Made by a program: the position numbers and the translations under genes
Notes under the pieces: model-generated
Databases searched by the model: none
Told to the model about the DNA's origin: nothing
The model's input: only the letters and a program-made list of their open reading frames with translations
Part shown: piece by piece, positions 1 through 6,463 of the stretch
How the letters are laid out: the number at the start of each line of letters is the position of its first letter
Position numbering within the stretch: the first letter of the stretch is position 1
Assembly: GCA_005883255.1 (NCBI GenBank)
Contig: VAXS01000046.1
Coordinates: 1-7,282, forward strand
Direction: 5' to 3'
Source: Actinomycetota bacterium
GTDB lineage: Bacteria; Actinomycetota; Thermoleophilia; Solirubrobacterales; Solirubrobacteraceae
DNA: 7,282 nucleotides

Positions 1-753
1 GCCGTTCGACGAGAACCCCGTCGGGAAGCTGTTCTGGAAGCGGCTGAAGTTGTCGAGGAACTCGTGGGCGTCCCACTGCGAGTAGATCCCGGCCGCGCCC
101 CGCAGCGCCGCCAGGTTGCGCTGGGCCAGGTTCATCCGGTACTTGCCCCACTTCTGGCGCACGGTGAGCGCGTCCAGGCCCTGTGCGCCCACCACCTCGC
201 TGTCCGAGTACATGGTGTCGCCCAGGTTCACGTTGAACGCGTTGGCCTCGAGCTGCATGCGCCGGTAGACCTGGAAGCGGTTCCAGAACGGGGTGCGCGA
301 GGGCGGCTGCGGCTGGGCGTCGGCGTCGGCGGTGAAGGCGAAGCGAATGGTCGCGTTGGCGCTCCGCGAGGGCGCCGTCACGAAGCTGCCGGCGGCGCTG
401 GGCCGCCCGACGCGCTTGCACGCCAAGGAGCTGCCGGCCGTGCCAGTCTCGCACTGCCAGAAGCGATACGAGTAGCGCGTCCCCGCTCGCAGCCTGGCCA
501 TCCGCAGCGTCATCGTGAAGTCGTGCGAGGCGCGCGCCGCCGTCCGGCGGGCGGCCACCACGTGGTGGAAGAGGCGGTCGGTGGCCACCTCGACCTGGTA
601 GGAGCCGGCCGTGCTGGCCCGCGTCCACAGCAGCGCGGAGCTGCTGGAGACGTCTCCGGCGGCCACGCCGTACTTGAAGGTGGCGCCCGACGCGGTGGCG
701 GGGATCGCGGCGAGCGCTCCGAGAGCGGCGGCGAACAGGACGGCACGGCGCAT
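1..753 (-). CDS. PhoD-family alkaline phosphatase / phosphodiesterase (N-terminal part, cut by the window edge)
   Basis: Likely an exported metallophosphoesterase releasing phosphate from organic phosphate esters. The visible 251 codons open with MRRAVLFAAALGALAA, a basic and hydrophobic signal peptide ending near residue 23 (ATASGA); the Arg pair is compatible with Tat export but not a full Tat motif. Residues 27-47 (KYGVAAGDVSSSSALLWTRA) are the hallmark start of the PhoD N-terminal beta domain, which continues to about residue 128. The metallophosphatase domain follows: FTADAD at 140-145, the metal-binding NLGD at 176-179, and WDAHEFLDN at 227-235, the counterpart of WDDHE in PhoD enzymes. 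The ATG is well supported by AAAGGAG (complement of 762-768), 8 bases upstream. It lies 73 bp downstream of clpP on the same strand, but its own strong ribosome site suggests independent expression. The C-terminus with the remaining metal ligands is outside the window. The family call is firm; the substrate is unknown. Confidence 0.9.
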   Translation of the reverse strand, partial: MRRAVLFAAALGALAAIPATASGATFKYGVAAGDVSSSSALLWTRASTAGSYQVEVATDRLFHHVVAARRTAARASHDFTMTLRMARLRAGTRYSYRFWQCETGTAGSSLACKRVGRPSAAGSFVTAPSRSANATIRFAFTADADAQPQPPSRTPFWNRFQVYRRMQLEANAFNVNLGDTMYSDSEVVGAQGLDALTVRQKWGKYRMNLAQRNLAALRGAAGIYSQWDAHEFLDNFSRFQNSFPTGFSSNG

Positions 754-761
754 GTGGCGGG

Positions 762-768
762 CTCCTTT
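762..768 (-). promoter_or_regulatory. Shine-Dalgarno site of the PhoD-family gene
   Basis: On the minus strand AAAGGAG stands 8 bases before the ATG at 753. It is the strongest ribosome binding site in the window and fixes the start; most other genes here lack one. Confidence 0.8.
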
Positions 769-826
769 CGGTCCCCGGGACCTCCCCCAAGCCGACCCTA
801 ACACGGCCCGGGGCCGCCAGATGCGC

Positions 827-1408
827 CTAGTGCGAGTCGATGACCTGATCCACCAGCCCGTACTCCACGGCCTCGTCGGCCTTGAAGAAGCGGTCGCGCT
901 CGATGTCCTCGTGGATCCGATCGCGGGGCTGGCCGGTGTGGTCGGCGTAGATCTGCTCGATCCGCTCGCGCATGGCCAGGATCTCGCGCGCGTGGATCTC
1001 GATGTCGGAGGACTGGCCCTCGAACACGGCCGAGGGCTGGTGGATCAGCACTCGGGAGTTGGGCAGCGCCAGGCGCTTGCCCTTGGCGCCCCCGGTGAGC
1101 AGGAGCGAGCCCATCGACATCGCCATCCCGAAGCAGATCGTCTGCACGTCGGGCTTGATGAACTGCATCGTGTCGTAGACCGCCAGGCCCGAGTAGACGT
1201 CGCCGCCGGGGGTGTTGATGTAGACCGAGATGTCCTTCTCGGGGTCGTCGGACTCCAGGTGCAGGAGCTGGGCCACGACCAGGTTGGCGATCTGGTCGTC
1301 GATCGGCGTGCCGATGAACACGATCCGCTCCGAGAGCAGGCGGGAGTAGATGTCGTACTCGCGCTCGCCGCGCGAGTCCTGCTGGACCACCACGGGCACC
1401 AGGGGCAT
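827..1408 (-). CDS. clpP: ATP-dependent Clp protease proteolytic subunit ClpP
   Basis: Serine peptidase that forms the barrel-shaped chamber of the cytoplasmic Clp protease and degrades proteins unfolded by ClpX or ClpC. From the ATG at 1408 it has 193 residues and starts [20 protein letters not shown], the usual ClpP N-terminus. With this start the catalytic triad is Ser98 (GMAMSMG), His123 (LIHQP) and Asp172 (ERDRFF), the same numbering as in well-studied Gram-positive ClpPs of about 195 residues. The residue before the nucleophile is Met rather than the commoner Ala or Cys. [12 protein letters not shown], a substrate-binding strand, is intact. An in-frame ATG at 1429 would add MVSILPT and has GGAG 5 bases upstream, so it is a real alternative. 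I prefer 1408 because of family length and a TATATT hexamer 7 bases upstream that suits a leaderless transcript. No clpX or clpC lies in the window. ClpP identity is near certain; the start is about 65:35. Confidence 0.97.
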   Translation of the reverse strand: MPLVPVVVQQDSRGEREYDIYSRLLSERIVFIGTPIDDQIANLVVAQLLHLESDDPEKDISVYINTPGGDVYSGLAVYDTMQFIKPDVQTICFGMAMSMGSLLLTGGAKGKRLALPNSRVLIHQPSAVFEGQSSDIEIHAREILAMRERIEQIYADHTGQPRDRIHEDIERDRFFKADEAVEYGLVDQVIDSH

Positions 1409-1415
1409 GGTGGGC

Positions 1416-1423
1416 AATATAGA
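1416..1423. promoter_or_regulatory. Shared AT-rich core of the divergent clpP / ABC promoters
   Basis: An AT-rich island (AATATAGA) sits in otherwise GC-rich DNA between the divergent starts. On the minus strand it reads TATATT (1421-1416), a good -10 match, followed by 7 bases and the clpP ATG at 1408. On the plus strand TATAGA (1418-1423) lies 4 bases before the ABC ATG at 1428. The two candidate -10 elements overlap, so the promoters would exclude each other. No convincing -35 is visible on either side. Confidence 0.45.
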
Positions 1424-1427
1424 GACC

Positions 1428-1963
1428 ATGGACTCTCCGCCCGCCCTCGAGCTGAAAGGGCTCACCAAGCGCTACGACGACGGGCTGCTAGCCCTGGAGC
1501 GGCTGGACCTCGTCGTCCCCGACGGCGAGTTCTTCGGCCTGCTCGGGCCCAACGGTGCGGGGAAGACGACGCTGATCTCGGCGGTGTGCAACCTGATCCG
1601 GATCACCGCCGGGGAAAGGCGCAGACGCGGGCGCCCAAGCTCTCGGGCGGCATGCGGCGGCGCCTGCTGCTGGCCCGGGCGCTCATGCACGAGCCGCGCC
1701 TGGTGATCCTGGACGAGCCCACGGCGGGCGTGGACTTCGAGCTGCGCATGGAGCTGTGGCGCTACATCCGCCGCCTGCACGGGGAGGGGACCACGATCCT
1801 CCTCACCACGCACTACCTGGAGGAGGCCGAGGAGCTGTGTGAGGACATCGCGCTGATCCGGGGCGGGCGGATCATCGCCCGCGACAGCGCCGCGGGGCTG
1901 CGGGACGCGTTCGCGGCCGAGTCGCTGGCCGACGTCTACGTCAAGGCGATGGGGACGGCCTGA
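1428..1963 (+). pseudogene. ABC transporter ATP-binding protein (YadG/DrrA-like exporter), broken by internal deletion and frameshift
   Basis: The N-terminal part reads from ATG 1428 in one frame: [19 protein letters not shown], then Walker A GPNGAGKT at residues 40-47, continuing to ITAGE near 1616. In that frame the following residues are nonsense and translation stops at TGA 1704-1706. The rest of the ATPase is in another frame from about 1616: KAQTRAPK, the signature LSGGMRRR (from 1640), Walker B LVILDEPTAGVD (about 1700-1735), and the H-loop region TTHYLEEAEE, ending at TGA 1961-1963. Walker A Lys and LSGG are separated by about 26 residues, against roughly 90-100 in this family. About 65-70 residues, including the Q-loop, are therefore missing. 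The frame change means the deletion length is 1 modulo 3, near 200 bases. The stop overlaps the permease ATG (TGATG), showing an original translationally coupled pair. A true pseudogene and an assembly deletion cannot be separated from this sequence alone. Confidence 0.87.
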
Positions 1964-2730
1964 TGGTCGAGCGCCACCGTGGACTGCTCTGGCTCAGCGC
2001 GCGCGAGGTGCTGCGCGTGGCCAAGCTCTGGACCCAGACGATCGCCGCCCCGATCCTGGCCTCGTTCCTGTTCATCGTGGTGTTCGGGCTCTCCCTGGGC
2101 GCGCGGATCAAGCAGGTGCACGGGGTCCAATACGACGTGTTCATTGTCCCCGGCCTGATCACGATGGCGATGGTGCAGGCCGCCTACTCCAACAACTCGA
2201 GCTCGGTGTTCCAGGCCCGCTTCGACCGCTACCTGCACGACGTGCTGGCGGCGCCGATGCGCAACTGGGAGGTCAACCTCGGGCTCTCGCTCGGTGGCGC
2301 GGTGCGGGCGCTGGCGATCGCCGTCGGGCTGCTGCTGCTGGCGCTGCCGGTCACGTCCGTGCCCATCCATCACCCGCTGGAGCTGGTCGCAGCGGTGGTG
2401 CTGGCGCTGGTCCTGTTCTCGTCGCTGGGCGTGGTGGTGGGGATCTACGCCGAGACCTTCGACCACCACACCTTCGTCAACAACATCGTGATCCTGCCGC
2501 TGACGTTCCTGGGCGGCGTCTTCTACTCGATCGACCGCCTGCCCTCGCCCTGGCACGAGATCTCCCACGCCAACCCGATCTTCTACTTGATCAACGCGGT
2601 GCGCTGGGGGTTCCTGGGGACCAGCGACGTCAGCGTGGCGCTGTCGCTCGGGGTGACCGCCGCGCTGGCCGCCGCCGCGGTGGCCTGGAGCTCGTGGCTG
2701 TTCGCGACCGGGCGGCGGCTCAAGGCCTAG
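1963..2730 (+). CDS. ABC-2 type transporter permease (YadH/NodJ/DrrB-like)
   Basis: Inner-membrane subunit of an ABC-2 exporter, 255 residues, the usual size for the family. Six hydrophobic segments are visible at about 27-46, 58-78, 110-130, 139-161, 171-190 and 226-247. Residues 176-193, with PLTFLGGVFYSIDRLP, are the characteristic ABC-2 stretch, followed by PIFYLINAVRWGFLG (205-219) as in YadH-type permeases. The ATG overlaps the stop of the ATPase gene in TGATG, so translation was probably coupled to it. Because that ATPase is disrupted, this intact permease may lack its own energy subunit unless another ATPase substitutes. There is no sign of decay: the frame is open and the membrane topology complete, which suggests either very recent loss of the ATPase or an artefact there. 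The substrate is unknown; relatives export drugs, polysaccharides or lipids. Confidence 0.93.
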   Translation: MVERHRGLLWLSAREVLRVAKLWTQTIAAPILASFLFIVVFGLSLGARIKQVHGVQYDVFIVPGLITMAMVQAAYSNNSSSVFQARFDRYLHDVLAAPMRNWEVNLGLSLGGAVRALAIAVGLLLLALPVTSVPIHHPLELVAAVVLALVLFSSLGVVVGIYAETFDHHTFVNNIVILPLTFLGGVFYSIDRLPSPWHEISHANPIFYLINAVRWGFLGTSDVSVALSLGVTAALAAAAVAWSSWLFATGRRLKA

Positions 2731-3527
2731 AGCCCCGGCAGGTGCCGGACCGTGAAGCCGGCCGTGGAGCGCATCTGGTCGGTCCAGCGCGAGCCGGCGA
2801 TGTGCAGGGCGCTGGTGTCGAACCGCAGGCCGGCGACGATCATCCACACGTGGACGCTGTTGGAGTAGACGCTGATCCAGCGTCCCGTCCCCGGCTGTCC
2901 CATCGTCGACCAGCCGCTGGCGATCGGTGACTGCAGGAGGCCCGCCTGGATGAACGTGAAGCTCACCGAGCCCGAGCAGTCGTAGCCGGTGTCGAACACC
3001 CGCGCGTGGCCGCCGCCCCAGACGTACGGAAGGCGGGCGATGGCGTTGCCGGCGGCGACGATCGACTTGACCACGTCGGGCGCGTTGGCGGGAGCCACGG
3101 CGGTCCCGTCGGGCAGGACCCGAGCGCGGCCCCCGGGCGCGCCCTGGATCGCGCGCAGCTCGGCGCGGACCTCCGCGTCGGAGGGCGCGCCGGGGGAGGG
3201 GCCGGCGGCGGCGGTTCCCTTGGGGGCGCGGGCCAGCGCCTCCTCGGGATCGTGAGGCACGCTGCCGGGGTCCTCGGGCGCCACGTCGATCTGCTGCACC
3301 ACCGGCGCTCCCACCGCGGGCTCGACCGCCTGCGGGTGCGCGCGCAGGTGCGGCCCCGACCCGTCCTGGCCGCCGCCGGCCGCCGCCCGGGCGGACGCCG
3401 CGGCGCCGCCCGCGGCCCGGCCCGCTCCGCCGCCCCCGCCCAGCGCGACCAGGAGCGCCACCACCGCCACCGCGCAGGCCACGGCCACGCCGGTCGCGGC
3501 CATCCATCTCCGCCTCACGGCCCTCAT
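2727..3527 (-). CDS. Secreted or membrane-anchored NlpC/P60-like cysteine peptidase-fold protein
   Basis: Probable cell-envelope protein of 266 residues from ATG 3527. Residues 1-8 are basic (MRAVRRRW), and 9-30 form a signal or anchor helix. A low-complexity Ala/Gly/Pro linker runs to about residue 115, then a C-terminal domain from about 150. That domain contains LPYVWGGGH (166-174) and GYDCSGSVSF (181-190), the NlpC/P60 pattern with nucleophile Cys184. His226 in VHVWMIVAGLRFD is the likely catalytic His, and Asp238 is a possible third residue. NlpC/P60 enzymes usually cut gamma-D-glutamyl-diaminopimelate bonds in peptidoglycan; that activity here is inferred from the motifs. An upstream ATG at 3566 would add 13 residues lying across the divergent promoter and lacking a ribosome site, so I reject it. 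GATAAT lies 6 bases before ATG 3527, suggesting a leaderless transcript. The stop codon interlocks with that of the convergent permease in CTAG (2727-2730). Confidence 0.82.
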   Translation of the reverse strand: MRAVRRRWMAATGVAVACAVAVVALLVALGGGGGAGRAAGGAAASARAAAGGGQDGSGPHLRAHPQAVEPAVGAPVVQQIDVAPEDPGSVPHDPEEALARAPKGTAAAGPSPGAPSDAEVRAELRAIQGAPGGRARVLPDGTAVAPANAPDVVKSIVAAGNAIARLPYVWGGGHARVFDTGYDCSGSVSFTFIQAGLLQSPIASGWSTMGQPGTGRWISVYSNSVHVWMIVAGLRFDTSALHIAGSRWTDQMRSTAGFTVRHLPGL

Positions 3528-3533
3528 ACCGCG

Positions 3534-3539
3534 ATTATC
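3534..3539 (-). promoter_or_regulatory. Candidate -10 element of the NlpC/P60-like gene
   Basis: On the minus strand GATAAT (5 of 6 matches to TATAAT) is followed by six bases and then the ATG at 3527. Transcription would start at or next to the start codon. The hexamer 17 bases further upstream (GTCAAC) is a poor -35. Confidence 0.5.
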
Positions 3540-3566
3540 GGCAAAGCCGGGGTACCGTTGACGCAC

Positions 3567-4112
3567 ATGTTCCCGATCAACGTCCCCAACGTACTCACGC
3601 TGCTGCGGATCCTGCTGGTGCCCGTGCTGGTGGTGGCGCTGCTGGACCAGACGCCCAACGGGGACCTGCTGGCGGCCGTCGTCTTCGCCGTGGCCTCGCT
3701 CACCGACGCCATCGACGGCTACCTGGCCCGGTCGCGGCAGTGGGTGACGACGTTCGGGAAGCTGATGGACCCGGTGGCGGACAAGCTGCTGGTGATCGGG
3801 GCGCTCCTGACGCTGGTCTCCCTGAACCGGCTCGCCGCCTGGGTGGCCATGGTCATCATCGCCCGCGAGTTCACGGTCACCGTGCTGCGGATCGCGGCCA
3901 CCCAGCAGGGCCTGGTCATCTCCGCCGGGACGTTCGGCAAGGCCAAGACGATCCTGCAGGTGGCGATGGTGTTCGCCCTCATCCTCGCCGGCCGCGGGCC
4001 GGTCTGGGTCGACGTCCTGGTCTACGCGACGGTGGCGGTCACCGTCCTATCGGGCGCGGATTACTTCTTCGGGCTGCGGCGGCGGCTGGCGGCCGTGCGC
4101 GGCGAGGCTTAG
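3567..4112 (+). CDS. pgsA: CDP-diacylglycerol--glycerol-3-phosphate 3-phosphatidyltransferase
   Basis: Integral membrane enzyme that joins CDP-diacylglycerol and sn-glycerol 3-phosphate to phosphatidylglycerol phosphate, the committed step to phosphatidylglycerol and cardiolipin. The 181 residues match the usual PgsA length. The CDP-alcohol phosphatidyltransferase motif D-x2-D-G-x2-A-R-x8-G-x3-D-x3-D is perfect, at Asp47, Asp50, Gly51, Ala54, Arg55, Gly64, Asp68 and Asp72. The start INVPNVLTLLRILLVPV is typical of PgsA and supports ATG 3567; an in-frame TTG at 3558 is less likely. Several membrane helices follow, with IIAREFTVTVLRI (97-109) characteristic of PgsA rather than phosphatidylserine synthase. 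No Shine-Dalgarno sequence is visible; TACCGT at 3553-3558 could be a weak -10 for a near-leaderless transcript. It is divergent from the NlpC/P60-like gene with 39 bp between starts, and its TAG interlocks with the TAA of the convergent mptA gene. Confidence 0.95.
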   Translation: MFPINVPNVLTLLRILLVPVLVVALLDQTPNGDLLAAVVFAVASLTDAIDGYLARSRQWVTTFGKLMDPVADKLLVIGALLTLVSLNRLAAWVAMVIIAREFTVTVLRIAATQQGLVISAGTFGKAKTILQVAMVFALILAGRGPVWVDVLVYATVAVTVLSGADYFFGLRRRLAAVRGEA

Positions 4113-5107
4113 GCCCGGGCGTCGAGGAACTCGCGCAGCGTGGTGTGGTGGGGCGCGACCTCGCCCGTGTCCAGCTCGCGCCGCACCTCGCCCAGCAGCC
4201 CGAACCGCTCGGCCACGACGTCGTGCGTGTGGATCGTCTCCAGGTTCTCCTGGCGGGCGTACACGAAGGCGGCGTCGTTGAGCTCGGGGAAGCGCTCCAC
4301 CACGCCGCCGATCATCTCGCGCACGCAGTCCTCGACGAAGCGGGGCCGGCGGTGGGCCTTCTCGACCACCTCGCGCTCGTCGCTGCGCTTCATCAGCTCG
4401 TAGATCTCCGACGACATCGACTCCTCAACGATCGCCAGCAGCTCCAGCGCGTCGATCTCGTCCTCGCAGGCCTCGGTGCAGCCGATCTTCAGGGTCCCCA
4501 GGCCGCGCTGGTTGTGGGTGGCCACCGGCACGGCGTCGAAGATGCGCTCGACCTGGTCGTCGTCGAAGCCGTCGTCGAGCAGGCGCTCGCGGGCGCGGTC
4601 GGCCACCAGGCCCTGGGCGCAGGGGCAGGCGGTGATGCCCTGGGCCTGCACGCCGATCACCCGGCGCGTGCCGCGGGCGGAGGCCACCGCCGAGCCCAGC
4701 AGCGTGTACATCTCCTGCGTCTCGATGCCCGAGACCGGCGCCGGCTTGTGCTCGGGATAGCGGGCGGCGATCGTGACCTCGGCGCGGCGCGCGCCCTGGC
4801 GGTCGCGGACCAGCTCGGCGATGTGCTGGGCCAGGGTCTCGGCCTTGAACGTGGCCTCGCCCAGGACCACCGAGCCGATGGCCTCGTTGACCACCTCCTC
4901 GAAGCGCGACATGTGCGCGCCCTTCTGCCCGGGGCCGAGGTCGACGAAGCACTCCAGGCCGGCGTGAAAGAGCCGCTCCTGGCCGTCCTGGACGATGCGG
5001 ATGACCTTCTCCACGCCGGTCACGCCCACGCTCGACAGCGACACGTGGACGGCCGGGCGCTGGGACTGGACGTCGGGAGCGGAGATCGAGACGGCGCGCG
5101 AGGACAT
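4109..5107 (-). CDS. GTP cyclohydrolase, MptA/FolE2 family (archaeal MptA-like)
   Basis: Opens the GTP ring as the first step of pterin or tetrahydrofolate synthesis in the cytoplasm, replacing FolE (type IA). The 332 residues carry the COG1469 landmarks in order: FVDLGPGQKGAHMSR (54-68), QGITACPCAQG (156-166, metal-binding Cys161/Cys163 region), VATHNQRG (195-202, His198), SSEIYELMKRSDE (232-244), VVEKAHRRPRFVEDCVREM (247-265) and ETIHTHDVVAERFG (290-303). CPCAQ, THNQRG and the extended C-terminal half resemble archaeal MptA, a Fe(II) enzyme making dihydroneopterin 2',3'-cyclic phosphate, more than short bacterial FolE2, which makes dihydroneopterin triphosphate. Which product it makes cannot be told from sequence. 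ATG 5107 has no ribosome site but TAGGTT 7 bases upstream. It is convergent with pgsA, with overlapping stops, and divergent from the sigma factor gene. No Zur-like operator is evident upstream. Confidence 0.93.
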   Translation of the reverse strand: MSSRAVSISAPDVQSQRPAVHVSLSSVGVTGVEKVIRIVQDGQERLFHAGLECFVDLGPGQKGAHMSRFEEVVNEAIGSVVLGEATFKAETLAQHIAELVRDRQGARRAEVTIAARYPEHKPAPVSGIETQEMYTLLGSAVASARGTRRVIGVQAQGITACPCAQGLVADRARERLLDDGFDDDQVERIFDAVPVATHNQRGLGTLKIGCTEACEDEIDALELLAIVEESMSSEIYELMKRSDEREVVEKAHRRPRFVEDCVREMIGGVVERFPELNDAAFVYARQENLETIHTHDVVAERFGLLGEVRRELDTGEVAPHHTTLREFLDARA

Positions 5108-5114
5108 GCGGGAA

Positions 5115-5125
5115 AACCTAGGGTA
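5115..5125 (-). promoter_or_regulatory. Candidate -10 region of the MptA/FolE2 gene
   Basis: The minus strand reads TACCCTAGGTT here, containing two overlapping TANNNT hexamers. The nearer one, TAGGTT, ends 7 bases before the ATG at 5107, consistent with a leaderless start; the farther one would give a leader of about five bases. No good -35 is seen. Confidence 0.4.
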
Positions 5126-5144
5126 GCGACCCGTGCTTCCGCCC

Positions 5145-5172
5145 TTGTCGTGTCGATTTATTGTGCTATGAC
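5145..5172 (+). promoter_or_regulatory. Promoter of the primary sigma factor gene
   Basis: TTGTCG (5145-5150) as -35, a 16-bp spacer, and an extended -10 TGC-TATGAC (5164-5172) make the best-formed promoter in the window. It lies in an AT-rich patch. Expected transcription start is about 5179-5180, giving a leader of roughly 134 bases before the GTG at 5314. Confidence 0.55.
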
Positions 5173-5179
5173 TGTCCGA

Positions 5180-5239
5180 GTGCTGAACGCCACCCGCCGG
5201 TTGCGGGTCCCAGTTTTTGCGGCAGGCGCCGCGGCGTAG
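5180..5239 (+). CDS. Possible 19-codon leader peptide upstream of the sigma factor gene
   Basis: Speculative. GTG at 5180 opens a short frame, MLNATRRLRVPVFAAGAAA, ending at TAG 5237-5239. It begins 7 bases after the candidate -10 TATGAC, exactly at the predicted transcription start, the same spacing proposed for clpP and mptA, so it would be read from a leaderless mRNA. A longer version from ATG 5168 adds MTVR but would start inside the -10 element. The frame spans the hairpin and T-run at 5192-5218. In a GC-rich leader such short open frames arise by chance, and no family is recognised. Confidence 0.25.
   Translation: MLNATRRLRVPVFAAGAAA
5192..5218 (+). terminator. Hairpin plus T5 in the sigma factor leader (attenuator-like)
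   Basis: ACCCGC (5192-5197) pairs perfectly with GCGGGT (5203-5208) around the loop CGGTT. Five bases later come five T residues (5214-5218). Position inside a 5' leader suggests an attenuator. The 5-base gap and short T-run make it weak as an intrinsic terminator. Confidence 0.3.
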
Positions 5240-5252
5240 CAGTCGGACAGGT

Positions 5253-5292
5253 GGAGGAGAGGGGCGCCGGGTCTGACCGGCTCGGGGCCTCC
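5253..5292 (+). other. Predicted RNA stem-loop before the sigma factor start
   Basis: GCCGG (5266-5270) pairs with CCGGC (5277-5281) around GTCTGA, and GGAGG (5253-5257) can pair with CCTCC (5288-5292) to close a larger stem about 20 bases before the GTG. It could influence ribosome access. GC-rich DNA forms such pairs easily, so functional significance is uncertain. Confidence 0.25.
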
Positions 5293-5313
5293 TGAACAGG
5301 ATCGAGGCTGCAC

Positions 5314-6462
<1,149 letters not shown>

Positions 6463-6463
6463 C

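Noticed and set aside
771..783. Palindromic GGTCC-CCG-GGACC between clpP and the PhoD-family gene as a terminator
   Set aside because: Only a 5-bp stem with a 3-base loop and no T-run; likely a chance GC palindrome.
827..1468. Longer clpP beginning at ATG 1468
   Set aside because: The extra residues are antisense to the ABC gene start, have no ribosome site, and exceed the family N-terminus.
611..1616. Plus-strand frame continuous with the C-terminal half of the ABC ATPase, giving an apparent 450-residue protein
   Set aside because: The first two-thirds are antisense to PhoD-family and clpP coding sequence and look like nothing known; only the part after about 1616 is ATPase.
1600..1630. 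Programmed frameshift joining the two ATPase halves
   Set aside because: A frameshift alone would not remove about 65-70 residues including the Q-loop; no slippery heptamer or strong downstream structure is evident.
1936..3507. 523-codon minus-strand open frame across the permease and NlpC/P60-like gene
   Set aside because: Composition is Arg/Gly/Pro/Gln-rich with no domain; it overlaps two recognisable genes in other frames.
2727..3566. Longer NlpC/P60-like protein beginning at ATG 3566
   Set aside because: The 13 extra residues cross the promoter-like GATAAT and precede the basic start of the signal peptide.
5108..5145. Zur-type operator upstream of the MptA/FolE2 gene
   Set aside because: Bacterial folE2 is often zinc-regulated, but no AT-rich TGAAAATGATTTTCA-like palindrome is present.
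3740..5239. 499-codon plus-strand open frame across pgsA and mptA
   Set aside because: Low-complexity Arg/Gly/Ala/Leu/His product, antisense to well-supported mptA and out of frame with pgsA; a GC-rich shadow frame.
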